Of a stretch of 64,000 nucleotides of DNA, positions 16,171 through 26,015 are shown piece by piece. The translations under genes were made by a program, and so were the position numbers. The first letter of the stretch is position 1. Every line of letters starts with the position of its first letter. A model generated the notes under the pieces. It did not search any database and was not told the origin of the DNA. It worked only from the letters and a program-made list of their open reading frames with translations. The stretch is from positions 384,996-448,995 of the forward strand of contig NZ_JAERRB010000002.1 of NCBI RefSeq assembly GCF_016735595.1. Reading direction: 5' to 3'. The stretch comes from Chryseolinea lacunae (lineage in GTDB: Bacteria > Bacteroidota > Bacteroidia > Cytophagales > Cyclobacteriaceae).

Positions 16171-19100
16171 CGACTCTATGATTTGTTTATTTCTAGCACA
16201 AATTGAATTGTAGTATTTGAACATGTAGTGATACAAGACCAACTCCTGTTTTCTTTGGCTGGACGTAAATAGCCTGTTAATGAACATGTGCAGGTAGCTA
16301 CTTAAAAGATCATACAATGCCCGATCGGCATGGCCGGTAACCTTTAGGCAAATACCCTGCGCAACTTTTTTTAATGACGAGCTACGTTCGTCCAATATGC
16401 TTAATATCTCATCAGAAACCGTGTCATTTTGTAAATGTGTAGTCATGAATAGTTGAATCTCTTTCATTTTGCTCCTGTAATTTAAGTCGAGTTGTCGTAT
16501 CAGTTCCCCGTCTCCCTTTACTTCTTCAAGAAAACCGTTTCTCAAGGAAAGCATCAATTCCTTTCTGGATTCAATAGCGAGCCCAAAATCATCAAGGAGT
16601 CTATCAATACCTTTCAGCGCAAACGTAACACGTAGGGATTCGTCATTTTCTTCCCGCAGCAAGAAAAGAAATTTTAGGACAGCTGCGCTATCAAAAAAGA
16701 ACAAATGTTCGCTGTCGACGATGGTTTCACTTCCGTACCGTTCGATCTCTCGAACATAAGTGTCTGTGTCAACCTTGGCAATCATATCTGACTCAATTAG
16801 AGGTTGAAGTTTGGCCATTAAATATTGAATTACCTTGTTCCAAAGCAAATCCTGTCCATGGAAGCGCAACCGCAAATGGGGATCTGGTAAGTTGTATCGA
16901 ATAAAAAACCATCGGTCAATAACTTTTTCTTTCAGTAGCTCTTCAACGATTGGTCCAACAATGTCAAGGAGCACTGTCTCAGCAAATTTGAACCCACAAA
17001 AAACTTTAACGTATAACCAGTCTGATCCCGGAACAAAGTGTCTCTGCGGAATTTGGGAATATTTCCTCAACGTCAACGACACATTTGGCGTTTCATCAGT
17101 TCTACGTAAGGGTATAACAATCTCATTGAAGAAGCCTTTACCATCGACATCGTTCACCACGCAGTTACTGGATCCTTGTGGAAATTCTAACAGAATCAAA
17201 AAATCGGTCTTAAACAGCTTGTCAAAAAGGATATCCACGCAATGAACGTTTGCCAGGTCTATGGGTAGCTCGTTGTCTGCTTGGCTAATTGCTACAAACC
17301 TGGGCATCCCAATCTCTAAACAAACCTGTTTAATATAGTTCACTCGCTGATTTTCTGCCAACCTTTTGCAATTCGCATGATCCTTTGAATTGAGCCTCCA
17401 TCGGGCTCTTGTTATTATTATGTTCTTATACGTAGTCCGAGGCAAGAAGGGTAACAAATCGTTTGGACCCCAATTGATCAAACTACCATGGTTAATATTT
17501 TGAAAACGAAGATCACACAAAAATGCATAGATCGGCAGTCCTTTCGTTCGGTAGTTATGGGCATTTGTCATTTTCGGTATTACTCGTTTCCCAAGCCGCC
17601 GGCTGCGAAGTACTAGTTCGTTGTTGATAATACTAAGTAGCAAGTCGTCAATTGGGATTTGAAATTCTTCAGATACCGATGAGTTGACCAGGTACGGGAT
17701 TTCAAATTCCCTTAATACTGGTCGCGAGGTTAGGTTGACCATATGAGGTTCTTGCAAATAGGCAACTTCGGCGAATATACAATCTTTCGAGAATGATTCT
17801 TCGACCTGATTATAGTTACGGACTTTAAGGGCAAATTCCGGGTTACCGTGACAGAATCTACCTAGACCGGTTGTTGCCGATGATGGATTGTAGTCCAGCA
17901 GAATGAATTTCATGGAGCTATTTTCTTCAGGCTCGCGCAAAAGTGTCCCTCTAATATACAAGCAATCTGAAGTAGAGTCAAATTCACTATTGCTATGTTT
18001 TTGCAATTCCTCTTCGGAAAATGTAATTTCAAATGCGCCACATCGAATAGCTTCGTGCAATTTGAAATTTAGTAATTCGTCAAAATCTGAAAGTGGGACT
18101 TTTTGTTCATCACGCTCGTTTTTAAAAATGAGATTATCAAGAAGTGCTGGATGGTCTGTATTGGTGTTGTCAAAATCGCCATATCCAATTCCTATTTCTG
18201 GATCCAACGCATACGCAAGGGGTACCTCCCTAAATTCGTAACGTTCGAAAAATCTTTCCTTAAAGTAGCTCATGGACGAAAATTTGCTATTCTTTTTTAA
18301 GTCAAGAACTTTTTCTATGTCGATTGCGAGTTGGTCGACCCATTCTTTTTCCAACGATATCCCTTTTGTTGATAGAAAAAGATCAGAATGAACCAAATGC
18401 TCTTTCTTTAAATGGCCACCGATTATTGACACCACAATTTCCTCTAGGCGATCCATGTCGGCCAGGCCGATCCTACCAGAGTTTAGTATTTTTTGTATTT
18501 CTTGAAGCTGACCAACATAAGCAGTGGCAGCGGGAATGCGACTCAATTTCTCTATCAGAGCCTCCAGATGAGGTTTTCCCGTTACATTAGGACTTAACTC
18601 GTGAACAAGGATATTGTTCGCAATTACCTCCATGACGAAATCTCGGCGTTCTTCGAGTGATGTATTCCCATCGTCAATTACGGTAAGCAAATCACCAACC
18701 TCAGCGCCATTCCTTGCCCTACTCATGATAGCATCCAAGGCTGGCTGGCGTTCTACTTCAGCTATCGAATAAATTCGTTTCGAATTCACTGTTTTAAATT
18801 CAACATATTTGACACGATCCCCCACAGGATAAATGCTAGAATTAGTGTGGAATTTCAAACGCTCAAAAATTTCAGGGACACTAGCGAGATAATCAGAAAT
18901 GCCGCACAAAATTGTCGAATCCAATCTAGAGTATATAAGATGGTCTGCTGGAGGCTGAATACATAATTTTGTAATTTCTCCGATTTTTCCCATTGCTATT
19001 CCGGCAAAAGTGCCGAATGGTGTAGATCTGGATGACATCCTAAGCCAATATCTCATAATGGCAGAGTATATCTTACTAGTATCTTCTGAGCTGGTGCTGC

Positions 19101-19308
19101 CCTCTTTTATTAGCAACGAGCGATTGAAGAGGTCCCTAGAGGCAAGATAAAGGGACGACAAAAAGTACTTGTCATTGAGTAGTTCCTTTATTAGGACCTC
19201 AATGTCATTTGGGATACTGAAGATGTTGTTAAGTGGATACACTGGAGCTCTGAGGTAGAATTCGTCGAAAGCCTTGTACTTTCCGTTTTTTGATTTTTTA
19301 ATATGCAT
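16132..19308 (-). CDS. lanB: Full-length lantibiotic dehydratase (LanB)
   Basis: About 1058 residues from ATG 19308 (MHIKKSKNGKYKAFDEF). The N-terminal glutamylation domain shows FYLRAPVYPLNN, RYWLRMSSRSTPFGTFAG and a conserved Arg-rich middle (TRARWRLN). The C-terminal elimination domain begins near residue 755 with SDWLYVKVFCG and contains DRWFFIRYNLPDPHLRLRFHG. The enzyme uses Glu-tRNA to glutamylate Ser/Thr of the precursor, then eliminates glutamate to give Dha/Dhb. A TTG start at 19380 would add 24 residues and is less likely. It is alone on its strand, with its own upstream region 19309-19726, which contains no other gene. Confidence 0.95.
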   Translation of the reverse strand: MHIKKSKNGKYKAFDEFYLRAPVYPLNNIFSIPNDIEVLIKELLNDKYFLSSLYLASRDLFNRSLLIKEGSTSSEDTSKIYSAIMRYWLRMSSRSTPFGTFAGIAMGKIGEITKLCIQPPADHLIYSRLDSTILCGISDYLASVPEIFERLKFHTNSSIYPVGDRVKYVEFKTVNSKRIYSIAEVERQPALDAIMSRARNGAEVGDLLTVIDDGNTSLEERRDFVMEVIANNILVHELSPNVTGKPHLEALIEKLSRIPAATAYVGQLQEIQKILNSGRIGLADMDRLEEIVVSIIGGHLKKEHLVHSDLFLSTKGISLEKEWVDQLAIDIEKVLDLKKNSKFSSMSYFKERFFERYEFREVPLAYALDPEIGIGYGDFDNTNTDHPALLDNLIFKNERDEQKVPLSDFDELLNFKLHEAIRCGAFEITFSEEELQKHSNSEFDSTSDCLYIRGTLLREPEENSSMKFILLDYNPSSATTGLGRFCHGNPEFALKVRNYNQVEESFSKDCIFAEVAYLQEPHMVNLTSRPVLREFEIPYLVNSSVSEEFQIPIDDLLLSIINNELVLRSRRLGKRVIPKMTNAHNYRTKGLPIYAFLCDLRFQNINHGSLINWGPNDLLPFLPRTTYKNIIITRARWRLNSKDHANCKRLAENQRVNYIKQVCLEIGMPRFVAISQADNELPIDLANVHCVDILFDKLFKTDFLILLEFPQGSSNCVVNDVDGKGFFNEIVIPLRRTDETPNVSLTLRKYSQIPQRHFVPGSDWLYVKVFCGFKFAETVLLDIVGPIVEELLKEKVIDRWFFIRYNLPDPHLRLRFHGQDLLWNKVIQYLMAKLQPLIESDMIAKVDTDTYVREIERYGSETIVDSEHLFFFDSAAVLKFLFLLREENDESLRVTFALKGIDRLLDDFGLAIESRKELMLSLRNGFLEEVKGDGELIRQLDLNYRSKMKEIQLFMTTHLQNDTVSDEILSILDERSSSLKKVAQGICLKVTGHADRALYDLLSSYLHMFINRLFTSSQRKQELVLYHYMFKYYNSICARNKQIIESSNSNEHKLVQGV

Positions 19309-19726
19309 GTGAAAGTATTTGTAAACTGTGGTATCCAAAATATTGTAGCCGTCGAATATTGTCTTCGGAATCAGAATCAATAGCCGGGCAGTTTGAAAAA
19401 CAAACTATTCAGGAGTTCAAGGGATGATGAGCCTCAATTATTTTCTTGGGGTTTATTGGACAAGTGCACTTTGATTTCCTCGATTCCTTAATCCATGGTC
19501 AATTTAAAACAAATAGAACCGAAAGTCCAAAATGAACCTTTGATTTTTTATTCGCAATATTTTTACAAAACCGATATTAATCCTATTTTGTAGAACAATT
19601 CATAAAAACTGGCACTGGTAATAAATCCAACATGCTACCTGCCGGTATTCAGATGGTTTACTTCGGCGTCAGGTTCGTCGCGCCTATTCGTTTTTACTTT
19701 AATGCTTAACATAAATTGTAATTACA

Positions 19727-21394
19727 ATGGTTATATGTGGTCTGAAATTAACTCATGATAGCTCTGTTACTATCATCGAGGATAACAAAGTTGTTCTATG
19801 CCTGGAATGGGAAAAACTCAACAACAATAATAGATTCAAGCTTATTGATTGTTTGGAGGATATCGACAAAGAAATAATACCTTACGGGTATAACCTTGCG
19901 AATGTTGACCGTATTTCTATAGATGGTTGGGTCGGTGAAGAACATTCTACAATAAAGACTCGGTACTTGGGCATTGAGAGTGAGATTTTGGCCGCCCCTT
20001 ATCATGAGCCCAAAGGTAGTTCTGTTTTAAGGAAATATGGCTTTGATAAACTTGCACATTCGGATTTGGCCTTGCCATATGAGAGTTTTACTCATGCCGC
20101 AGGACATGTTCTCTCGTCTTACTGCACAAGCCCTTTTGCCAGTAGAATGGAGAGCTCCTATATACTGGTCTGGGATGGGGGCATGTATCCAAGATTGTAT
20201 TTTTTTGATTCCGTTAGAAGATCGGTTGTCTTCATTTGCGATTTATTCTACATGGCCGTCAATGTGTACTCGATTTTTTGCCAGCACTACGGGCCGTTTA
20301 AGATTAATGAAAATGTTATTAAGGACGAACTTTCGGTTGCTGGGAAAGTGATGGCTTATGTCGGGTACGGACGAATAGACAATGAAATTATTGAAGATCT
20401 AAAGAGGTGCTACTCTAAAACACTATCGTTTGCTACTAACCCCAAACTAATTCCCCAGTATCCATATATTTTTTCAAAAGAGTTTCAAATTTGTTCGAGA
20501 GACAAAAAATATACTGATGAAGATGTTATATGCAGCTTGCACTATTTTCTTGAAGGCCTCATTATCTCATCCATTAAGAAAGCAGTCGCACCAAGGGCAG
20601 GACGGATGAATCTTTGTCTTGCGGGCGGAGCTGCGCTTAACATTAAGTGGAACACCGCACTAAGGAACTCAGGAATATTCGATGAAGTATGGGTCCCTCC
20701 GTTTCCGAATGATGCGGGCAGTTCCCTAGGTGCCGCTTTGGCAAGTTGGGCTGGAAATGCAGATTGCTTGGCTATTGCGTGGAACGTATACAGCGGCCCT
20801 ACTCTTACGAGGGATTTTGTTCCAGACGGTTGGACAACTGAGGAATGTTCGCCCGTCGAGCTTGCAAGAATTCTTTATCAAACAAGATTGCCCGTTACAG
20901 TCTTGAATGGACGTGCTGAAATAGGTCCGCGTGCACTCGGAAATCGGAGTATTGTCGCCGCTCCGTTTGATCCAAAAATGAAAGATCAGTTGAACTATCT
21001 AAAAATTAGGGAATATTACCGTCCTATAGCCCCTATGTGCTCAGAAGAGCGTGCAGTTGAATTTTTTAACCCGGGATGTCCAGATCCCTATATGTTGTTT
21101 GAGCATACTATTCGAGACGAATGGGTTGACCTTCTAGGCGCTGTAAGCCACATTGACAATTCAGCTAGATTACAAACGGTAAACAGCCTAAGCCATCCAT
21201 TCTTGCATGAGCTGTTAATGGAATTCGAAAAGCTCAGTGGAATCCCTATTTTATGCAATACGAGCGCCAATTTCAAAGGTAGAGGATTTTTTCCAGACAT
21301 AGAAAGCGCTATTAGATGGGGATTAACACCTATGATTTATTCCGACGGGCGGCTGTACACTAAGGAATCCGTTCTGTCAATGGCTAGCATTTAA
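19727..21394 (+). CDS. NodU/CmcH-family carbamoyltransferase
   Basis: 555 residues. The N-terminal Kae1-like half starts ICGLKLTHDSSVTIIEDNKVV and holds FTHAAGHVLSSY (metal-binding His) and YILVWDGGMY. LCLAGGAALNIKWN, PFPNDAGSSLGAAL and GRAEIGPRALGNRSI are hallmark motifs of the family, and the C-terminal domain ends with CNTSANFKGRGFF. Members transfer carbamoyl phosphate-derived carbamoyl to hydroxyl groups of sugars or antibiotics via carbamoyl-AMP. It heads the plus-strand operon with DinB, LanT and methyltransferase genes. Such an enzyme is rare in lanthipeptide clusters and suggests O-carbamoylation of the peptide or its sugar. Confidence 0.9.
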   Translation: MVICGLKLTHDSSVTIIEDNKVVLCLEWEKLNNNNRFKLIDCLEDIDKEIIPYGYNLANVDRISIDGWVGEEHSTIKTRYLGIESEILAAPYHEPKGSSVLRKYGFDKLAHSDLALPYESFTHAAGHVLSSYCTSPFASRMESSYILVWDGGMYPRLYFFDSVRRSVVFICDLFYMAVNVYSIFCQHYGPFKINENVIKDELSVAGKVMAYVGYGRIDNEIIEDLKRCYSKTLSFATNPKLIPQYPYIFSKEFQICSRDKKYTDEDVICSLHYFLEGLIISSIKKAVAPRAGRMNLCLAGGAALNIKWNTALRNSGIFDEVWVPPFPNDAGSSLGAALASWAGNADCLAIAWNVYSGPTLTRDFVPDGWTTEECSPVELARILYQTRLPVTVLNGRAEIGPRALGNRSIVAAPFDPKMKDQLNYLKIREYYRPIAPMCSEERAVEFFNPGCPDPYMLFEHTIRDEWVDLLGAVSHIDNSARLQTVNSLSHPFLHELLMEFEKLSGIPILCNTSANFKGRGFFPDIESAIRWGLTPMIYSDGRLYTKESVLSMASI

Positions 21395-21420
21395 GCATTT
21401 TATTCAAACCATATTAATTT

Positions 21421-21942
21421 ATGACACCTCCGGATACCTTGTGCGAAACAAGATTTGAAACGCTTTTGATGCTATTAGAAACGTCAAAGGAGAACATTTC
21501 ACAGCGAGTCTCGGAATTGGCAAATGATCAACTCGACTTCTTTCCTGACGACTGGACTCCTTCGATCGGGACACTTCTTCGTCACATGATAGCAACGGAA
21601 GATTACTATCGGGTTCTGACTTTTGAAAATAGAAAATTCAACACAGAAGAAGGGACCTATTGGAATGGGTCCTTGTCTGGTCAACTTTTAACTCGCCGGA
21701 TAAAAGGAAACCCGTTTGACTATTATGCAACGCTTTGGGCCGACGTTCGAAATAAGACAAGCACCGCCTTTATCGGTGTTAATGACAAGTGGACGACTGA
21801 AACGGGTAGAGAAGAACAAGACGCGCTTTTTTTTGCCTGGTATCACATTCTTGAGGACCATCTCTGTCATTTTGGGCAAATCAAATCCATCATTAGTAAA
21901 CTAAAAAGACAAACTCCAATAATATCCGACGAATTAGCATGA
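21421..21942 (+). CDS. DinB-superfamily putative metalloprotein
   Basis: 173 residues of the DinB four-helix-bundle type. The metal-binding histidines appear as TLLRHMIATEDYY in helix 2 and WYHILEDHLCHFGQIKSI in the last helix (H-x4-H-x2-H spacing). Family members include thiol-dependent transferases that use bacillithiol or mycothiol, and many uncharacterised proteins. It lies between the carbamoyltransferase and LanT genes and overlaps the LanT start by four bases (ATGA), so it is a true member of the operon. It may tailor the peptide or protect the host; neither is shown by the sequence. Confidence 0.75.
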   Translation: MTPPDTLCETRFETLLMLLETSKENISQRVSELANDQLDFFPDDWTPSIGTLLRHMIATEDYYRVLTFENRKFNTEEGTYWNGSLSGQLLTRRIKGNPFDYYATLWADVRNKTSTAFIGVNDKWTTETGREEQDALFFAWYHILEDHLCHFGQIKSIISKLKRQTPIISDELA

Positions 21943-24146
21943 AAGGCTTCCCGTATTATAAACAGTTTGACTCGATGGATTGTGGACCTGCTTGTCTACG
22001 GATGATTGCAAAGTTTTACGATCTGCCACTTTCCCGTAGCTATGCAGAAAGAATTACCTTCTTTGGGCGCGAAGGAGTGAGCCTTTCTGCCCTTAGCGAT
22101 GCAGCCGAGGTACTTGGGTTCAAAACCTTGTCCGTTAAAATAGGGCTCGAAGAGCTTATTGACCTTGTACCACTCCCGTGTATACTTCATTGGAAATCGA
22201 GCCATTTCGTTGTTATTCCGCCGCACCGATTAGGGGGCGACCGCAGCAAACTTAATATCACAGTGGTCGATCCGCAATTCGGACCAATAAAATTGAATAA
22301 AGATGATTTTATGCGACTCTGGATACCACCCAATGAAACGAATGGGATATGCCTCATTCTCGAACCTCCTGACGAATTTAAAACAACTTCAGACATTAAT
22401 AAGCAAACATCGAAATTCGCTTTTTTTTTAAAGCATCTTACCCCGTACCGTGGGTCGATATTTTATATTTTATTCTTTGTGTTGATGTCGGCCGGCTTTG
22501 CGCTACTTCTCCCATTTTTGATCCAATCACTCGTTGATAAAGGTATTGGGTTTGGTGATTTACACTTTATTAAAGTGATTATAGGAGCGCAAGTCTGTAT
22601 TGTTATTTGTTCCTCCACAATAGACCTAGTCCGAAACAAGATTATTATTAAAATGACCAATCGGATCAATATATCGATGGTTTCAGAATTTTTGACTCGT
22701 CTTATGAATCTGCCGATAAGTTTTTTTGATTCCAAAATGGCCGGTGATGTTCATAATAGAATTGCAGACAATTATAAACTACAAAAGTACATAACCAGCA
22801 GTGCATTTACCACAGCTGTTTCGGTAAGCACGCTCATCGTTCTTTGTGGGTTTGTCTACATACATAGTGTTCAAATACTGTGTGTGTTTTTGGTAGGAAC
22901 TGTATTATCATCATTGTGGACACAATTATATACTAGGCATCGAAAGGAACAGGGGTACAAGGCATTTAGCCATGAATCGCGAACAGAGAATTCTCTCCTT
23001 GAAATGATATCAGCCATACAAGAAATCAAGGTCAACAACTGGGAGCGATTAAAACGTTGGGAGTGGGAGGGGATGCAGCGTAGGCTATTGAAATTGAAAT
23101 TGAAGAGTTTATCCCAGGAGCAGTATCAGCAAATTGGCGCGGTCATGTTCACACGGTTGCAAAACATCATCATAGGTTGGATAGCTGCATTAGATGTAGT
23201 GAATGGGACACTTTCAATAGGGACCCTGATCGCGGTGATATTTGTTACGGGCATAATGACTATCTCGGTTGAACAAATCCTGTCGTTTATACGATCCACC
23301 CACGAGGCAAAGATATCAGCCGAAAGAGTAGGGGAAATTTACGAATTGAAAGGCGAGGATGAAGGACCACTTGAGCATAACCGGTGTCAGCTGCTTGCAA
23401 ACCTGCCCCCTTGCAATATTTCATTTAAAGATGTTTGGTTCCGATATGGAGGTTTTAATGGTCCGTATGTTCTTCAGGGTATCAACTTAGTTATTCCACG
23501 AGGAAAAACTACCGCGATCGTCGGAACCAGTGGAAGTGGAAAGACCACACTTCTTAAATTATTGTTACGCCTGTATCAGCCATCTTCTGGGACAATTCAG
23601 ATGGGCGAAATAAACTTAAATGAGATACCAGCCAGCGTGTTAAGAAATCATTGTGGCGTTGTGATGCAAGACGGGTTTATCTTTTCTTCAACGATTTCCC
23701 GGAATATTACCCAAGAAGAAGAAATTTCTGAGGAAAGATTGCTTGAAGCTACTCGGATTGCTAATATCGAATCTTTCATCAATGGGTTACCTCGTAAGTT
23801 TGACACAATGATCGGCAATGCCGGATCTGGGATCAGCATGGGACAACGCCTGAGAATACTTATCGCAAGAGCCGTTTATAGAAATCCAGAGTATTTATTT
23901 TTCGATGAAGCCACGAGTGCGCTGGATGCCGAAAATGAGTTTATTATTATGCAGAACTTACGGAAATTCATTCATGGTAGAACCGCGGTGATAATTGCTC
24001 ACCGACTAAGCACCGTTCGTGATGCGGATCAAATACTGGTTTTAGATGGAGGCAGACTGGTGGAGTGCGGGAATCATTCGGATCTTGTTTCGAAAAAAGG
24101 GAAGTACTTTGACCTCATAAAGAATCAACTTGAATTGGGGTATTGA
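21939..24146 (+). CDS. lanT: Peptidase-containing ABC exporter (LanT-type, C39 peptidase)
   Basis: 735 residues in three parts. The C39 peptidase occupies residues 1-130: catalytic Cys in DSMDCGPACLRMIA, His in SSHFVVI and Asp in TVVDPQFG. The six-helix permease spans about 160-430. The ATPase has Walker A GTSGSGKTT, Walker B YLFFDEATSALD and H-loop IIAHRLST. The ABC signature is degenerate: SGISMGQRLRILIARAV instead of LSGGQ. It should cut the leader after the double glycine and export the modified peptide to the periplasm. It agrees with the GG site of the precursor at 14557. Confidence 0.93.
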   Translation: MKGFPYYKQFDSMDCGPACLRMIAKFYDLPLSRSYAERITFFGREGVSLSALSDAAEVLGFKTLSVKIGLEELIDLVPLPCILHWKSSHFVVIPPHRLGGDRSKLNITVVDPQFGPIKLNKDDFMRLWIPPNETNGICLILEPPDEFKTTSDINKQTSKFAFFLKHLTPYRGSIFYILFFVLMSAGFALLLPFLIQSLVDKGIGFGDLHFIKVIIGAQVCIVICSSTIDLVRNKIIIKMTNRINISMVSEFLTRLMNLPISFFDSKMAGDVHNRIADNYKLQKYITSSAFTTAVSVSTLIVLCGFVYIHSVQILCVFLVGTVLSSLWTQLYTRHRKEQGYKAFSHESRTENSLLEMISAIQEIKVNNWERLKRWEWEGMQRRLLKLKLKSLSQEQYQQIGAVMFTRLQNIIIGWIAALDVVNGTLSIGTLIAVIFVTGIMTISVEQILSFIRSTHEAKISAERVGEIYELKGEDEGPLEHNRCQLLANLPPCNISFKDVWFRYGGFNGPYVLQGINLVIPRGKTTAIVGTSGSGKTTLLKLLLRLYQPSSGTIQMGEINLNEIPASVLRNHCGVVMQDGFIFSSTISRNITQEEEISEERLLEATRIANIESFINGLPRKFDTMIGNAGSGISMGQRLRILIARAVYRNPEYLFFDEATSALDAENEFIIMQNLRKFIHGRTAVIIAHRLSTVRDADQILVLDGGRLVECGNHSDLVSKKGKYFDLIKNQLELGY

Positions 24147-24166
24147 TACATATTAAATATTTCATT

Positions 24167-24760
24167 ATGTCAACACTATTATCGTTTAGAGAACGCACTA
24201 AAAAGATAGAAGGATGGCTAAGCGAAGCAGAAACTGATTTGCTTATGGTGACAACTATACAAGCCTGTGCCAGTTTTGGACCAAGGCCAAACATCGTCGA
24301 AATAGGAAGCTACCAAGGAAAATCTACCGTCGCCATTGGAGGTGTTGTCAAGGCGTTATTTCCACTGGCTAAGGTGTTCGCTATTGATCCACACGACGGT
24401 GTGGTTGGTGCATTGGACAAAGAAGTCCAAGAATTTCCCCCAAGTTTATTGATGTTTAGGAGAAATATTGAAACGGCGGGACTTGGAGATGTCGTTGAAT
24501 TGATCCGAGATTTTTCTTATAATGTAAAGTGGTTTCTTCCAATTCACATGATTTTTATTGATGCACTACATGACTACTCAAGCGTTTCGGCCGATTTCAG
24601 ACATTTCTTCAGATGGGTCGTTCCTCAAGGTCATGTTGCCTTTCATGACTATTCTGAACATTTTCCGGGAGTCGTCAAATTTGTTGATGAACTTGTAGCA
24701 ACCGGTGAATGCAAGCGATTGACATTGTCAGATAGTTTAATAGTCATTCAAAAAATATAG
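24167..24760 (+). CDS. Class I SAM-dependent methyltransferase
   Basis: 197 residues from ATG 24167 (MSTLLSFRERTKK). SAM-binding motif I is NIVEIGSYQGKSTVAIG, motif II VFAIDPHDG, and the later acidic motif IHMIFIDALHDYSSVSADF, a pattern shared with Methyltransf_24 / CmcI-like sugar and antibiotic O-methyltransferases. It is the last gene of the operon that begins with the carbamoyltransferase. A sugar or amino-acid hydroxyl is a plausible target. A TTG frame overlapping the LanT stop gives eight extra residues and was not chosen. Confidence 0.8.
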   Translation: MSTLLSFRERTKKIEGWLSEAETDLLMVTTIQACASFGPRPNIVEIGSYQGKSTVAIGGVVKALFPLAKVFAIDPHDGVVGALDKEVQEFPPSLLMFRRNIETAGLGDVVELIRDFSYNVKWFLPIHMIFIDALHDYSSVSADFRHFFRWVVPQGHVAFHDYSEHFPGVVKFVDELVATGECKRLTLSDSLIVIQKI

Positions 24761-24818
24761 TCACCAAATAAGGTCAAGAGCTGGTCTATTCTCTGTAAAA
24801 AAATGTTTGAAGGCAGGA

Positions 24819-25682
24819 TTAAAATAGCTCTCCTTCAAGTTTTTCAACGAGCTTTTTCAGCTCTCGCATTGCCTTGATGTCTTTGTCGTTAATAGCCTTA
24901 TTAATGGAGCTTAGAATCATCCCTTTTAATCGGCGTAGCTTGTCACCCTTTTCCAAAAATAAAGGTTCCCGATTATCCTCATCGTCATTATTTTTTCTCT
25001 TCCCAAGATCTTTAAGTCCCTTTTCAACCTGCTGTAGAACTTCCTGCTTAATTATCTTGGCCTTATTATAAAGGTCCTTTTCATTTTTGATGGTCAGTCT
25101 ACCGGGGTTTCTTGCGCTGGCAAGTGCCTGCACATCTCCCTTTTTTACTTTGGCTTCACCAAGTAGAATTTTTGTCTTTAGCATGGGATTTGACTGGCCA
25201 ACAATGTCCAAGCCCTCCGCAAATTTAGCGTCTCTCTTGATAGTACTTTCACTAATATTGAAAGACTTGGAAACTTTGCCGGACGTCGAAATATCTTTTT
25301 GACCCTTAGATGCGACATTTGCATATCCACCCTTCTTCTGTTTGAGGGAATTGTATCTGAGGCCACGGTAATAACTCATTTGATCGTTAGTCAAGTTTCG
25401 TCTACCCATTTGATTGTCAATCATCCATACCTTCGCCTCCTCCATGTTTTGGAAAGGCATCTTGCGAATTTTGAATGCGATTCCATTCTTCTGGCAAATC
25501 TTGTATCGGTTGTGGCCATCCACCAGGATTAATTGACCATCTTTTTCCCAAACAATAAGAGGTTCCCGGCAGCCCTCGTGTAAGAGGCTTGTCTGCAGCA
25601 ATGACAGTTCCTCATCATTTAGAGGAATGATGTATTCTCGGAGTTCTTTAACAATGGTAATAGTTTGATCCAACCTGACCAT
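24819..25682 (-). CDS. ParB-like nuclease domain protein
   Basis: 287 residues from ATG 25682 (MVRLDQTITIV). The ParB N-terminal fold is visible in YIIPLNDEELSLLQTSLLHEG, then the hallmark LVDGHNRYKICQKNG. A central region with a possible helix-turn-helix (SKSFNISESTIKRDAKFAEG) and a lysine-rich helical C-terminus follow. ParB-like proteins in mobile elements serve in partition, regulation or, in CTP-binding forms, clamp loading. No partner ParA is adjacent; the ParA-like gene is at 30367. It is convergent with the methyltransferase gene and marks the end of the lanthipeptide region. Confidence 0.75.
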   Translation of the reverse strand: MVRLDQTITIVKELREYIIPLNDEELSLLQTSLLHEGCREPLIVWEKDGQLILVDGHNRYKICQKNGIAFKIRKMPFQNMEEAKVWMIDNQMGRRNLTNDQMSYYRGLRYNSLKQKKGGYANVASKGQKDISTSGKVSKSFNISESTIKRDAKFAEGLDIVGQSNPMLKTKILLGEAKVKKGDVQALASARNPGRLTIKNEKDLYNKAKIIKQEVLQQVEKGLKDLGKRKNNDDEDNREPLFLEKGDKLRRLKGMILSSINKAINDKDIKAMRELKKLVEKLEGELF

Positions 25683-25848
25683 ACGATAATGTCGACGTTT
25701 GTGCAAGTTATTGATTTTCCATCAATCCCCCTAGCCTGTCTTGCGTATCCTAGCTGTCAGCGAATTTAGGTTAATTATGCGGCTTGGATCGCCGTTCAGA
25801 ATTGGGTCAACTATTCAGCCTAGGAATCGGAAATAGTATCCCAACTGC

Positions 25849-25870
25849 ATTCACAAACGTTAACGTGAAT
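25849..25870. promoter_or_regulatory. Inverted repeat in the ParB-like/FtsX divergent region
   Basis: ATTCAC and GTGAAT flank a ten-base centre in the 333-bp divergent intergenic region 25683-26015. It may be an operator for the ParB-like protein or another regulator. Nothing else in this gap is recognisable. Confidence 0.35.
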
Positions 25871-26015
25871 TAAGTTTCTATCTCTTTGGTGATTGAAAAA
25901 ATGGATTTTGGTATAAATTTTCATAACTTTTGGATGTCTTCGAAAATCAAGTGCTGCCAGCAGCGCTTAGGGTAACTCGCTTAAATGTTAAGTATTCCAC
26001 TATTTATTCGTTAGT

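Noticed and set aside
19381-19726. Second lanthipeptide precursor before the carbamoyltransferase
   Set aside because: Only a 16-codon frame without Cys or a GG site; treated as promoter region.
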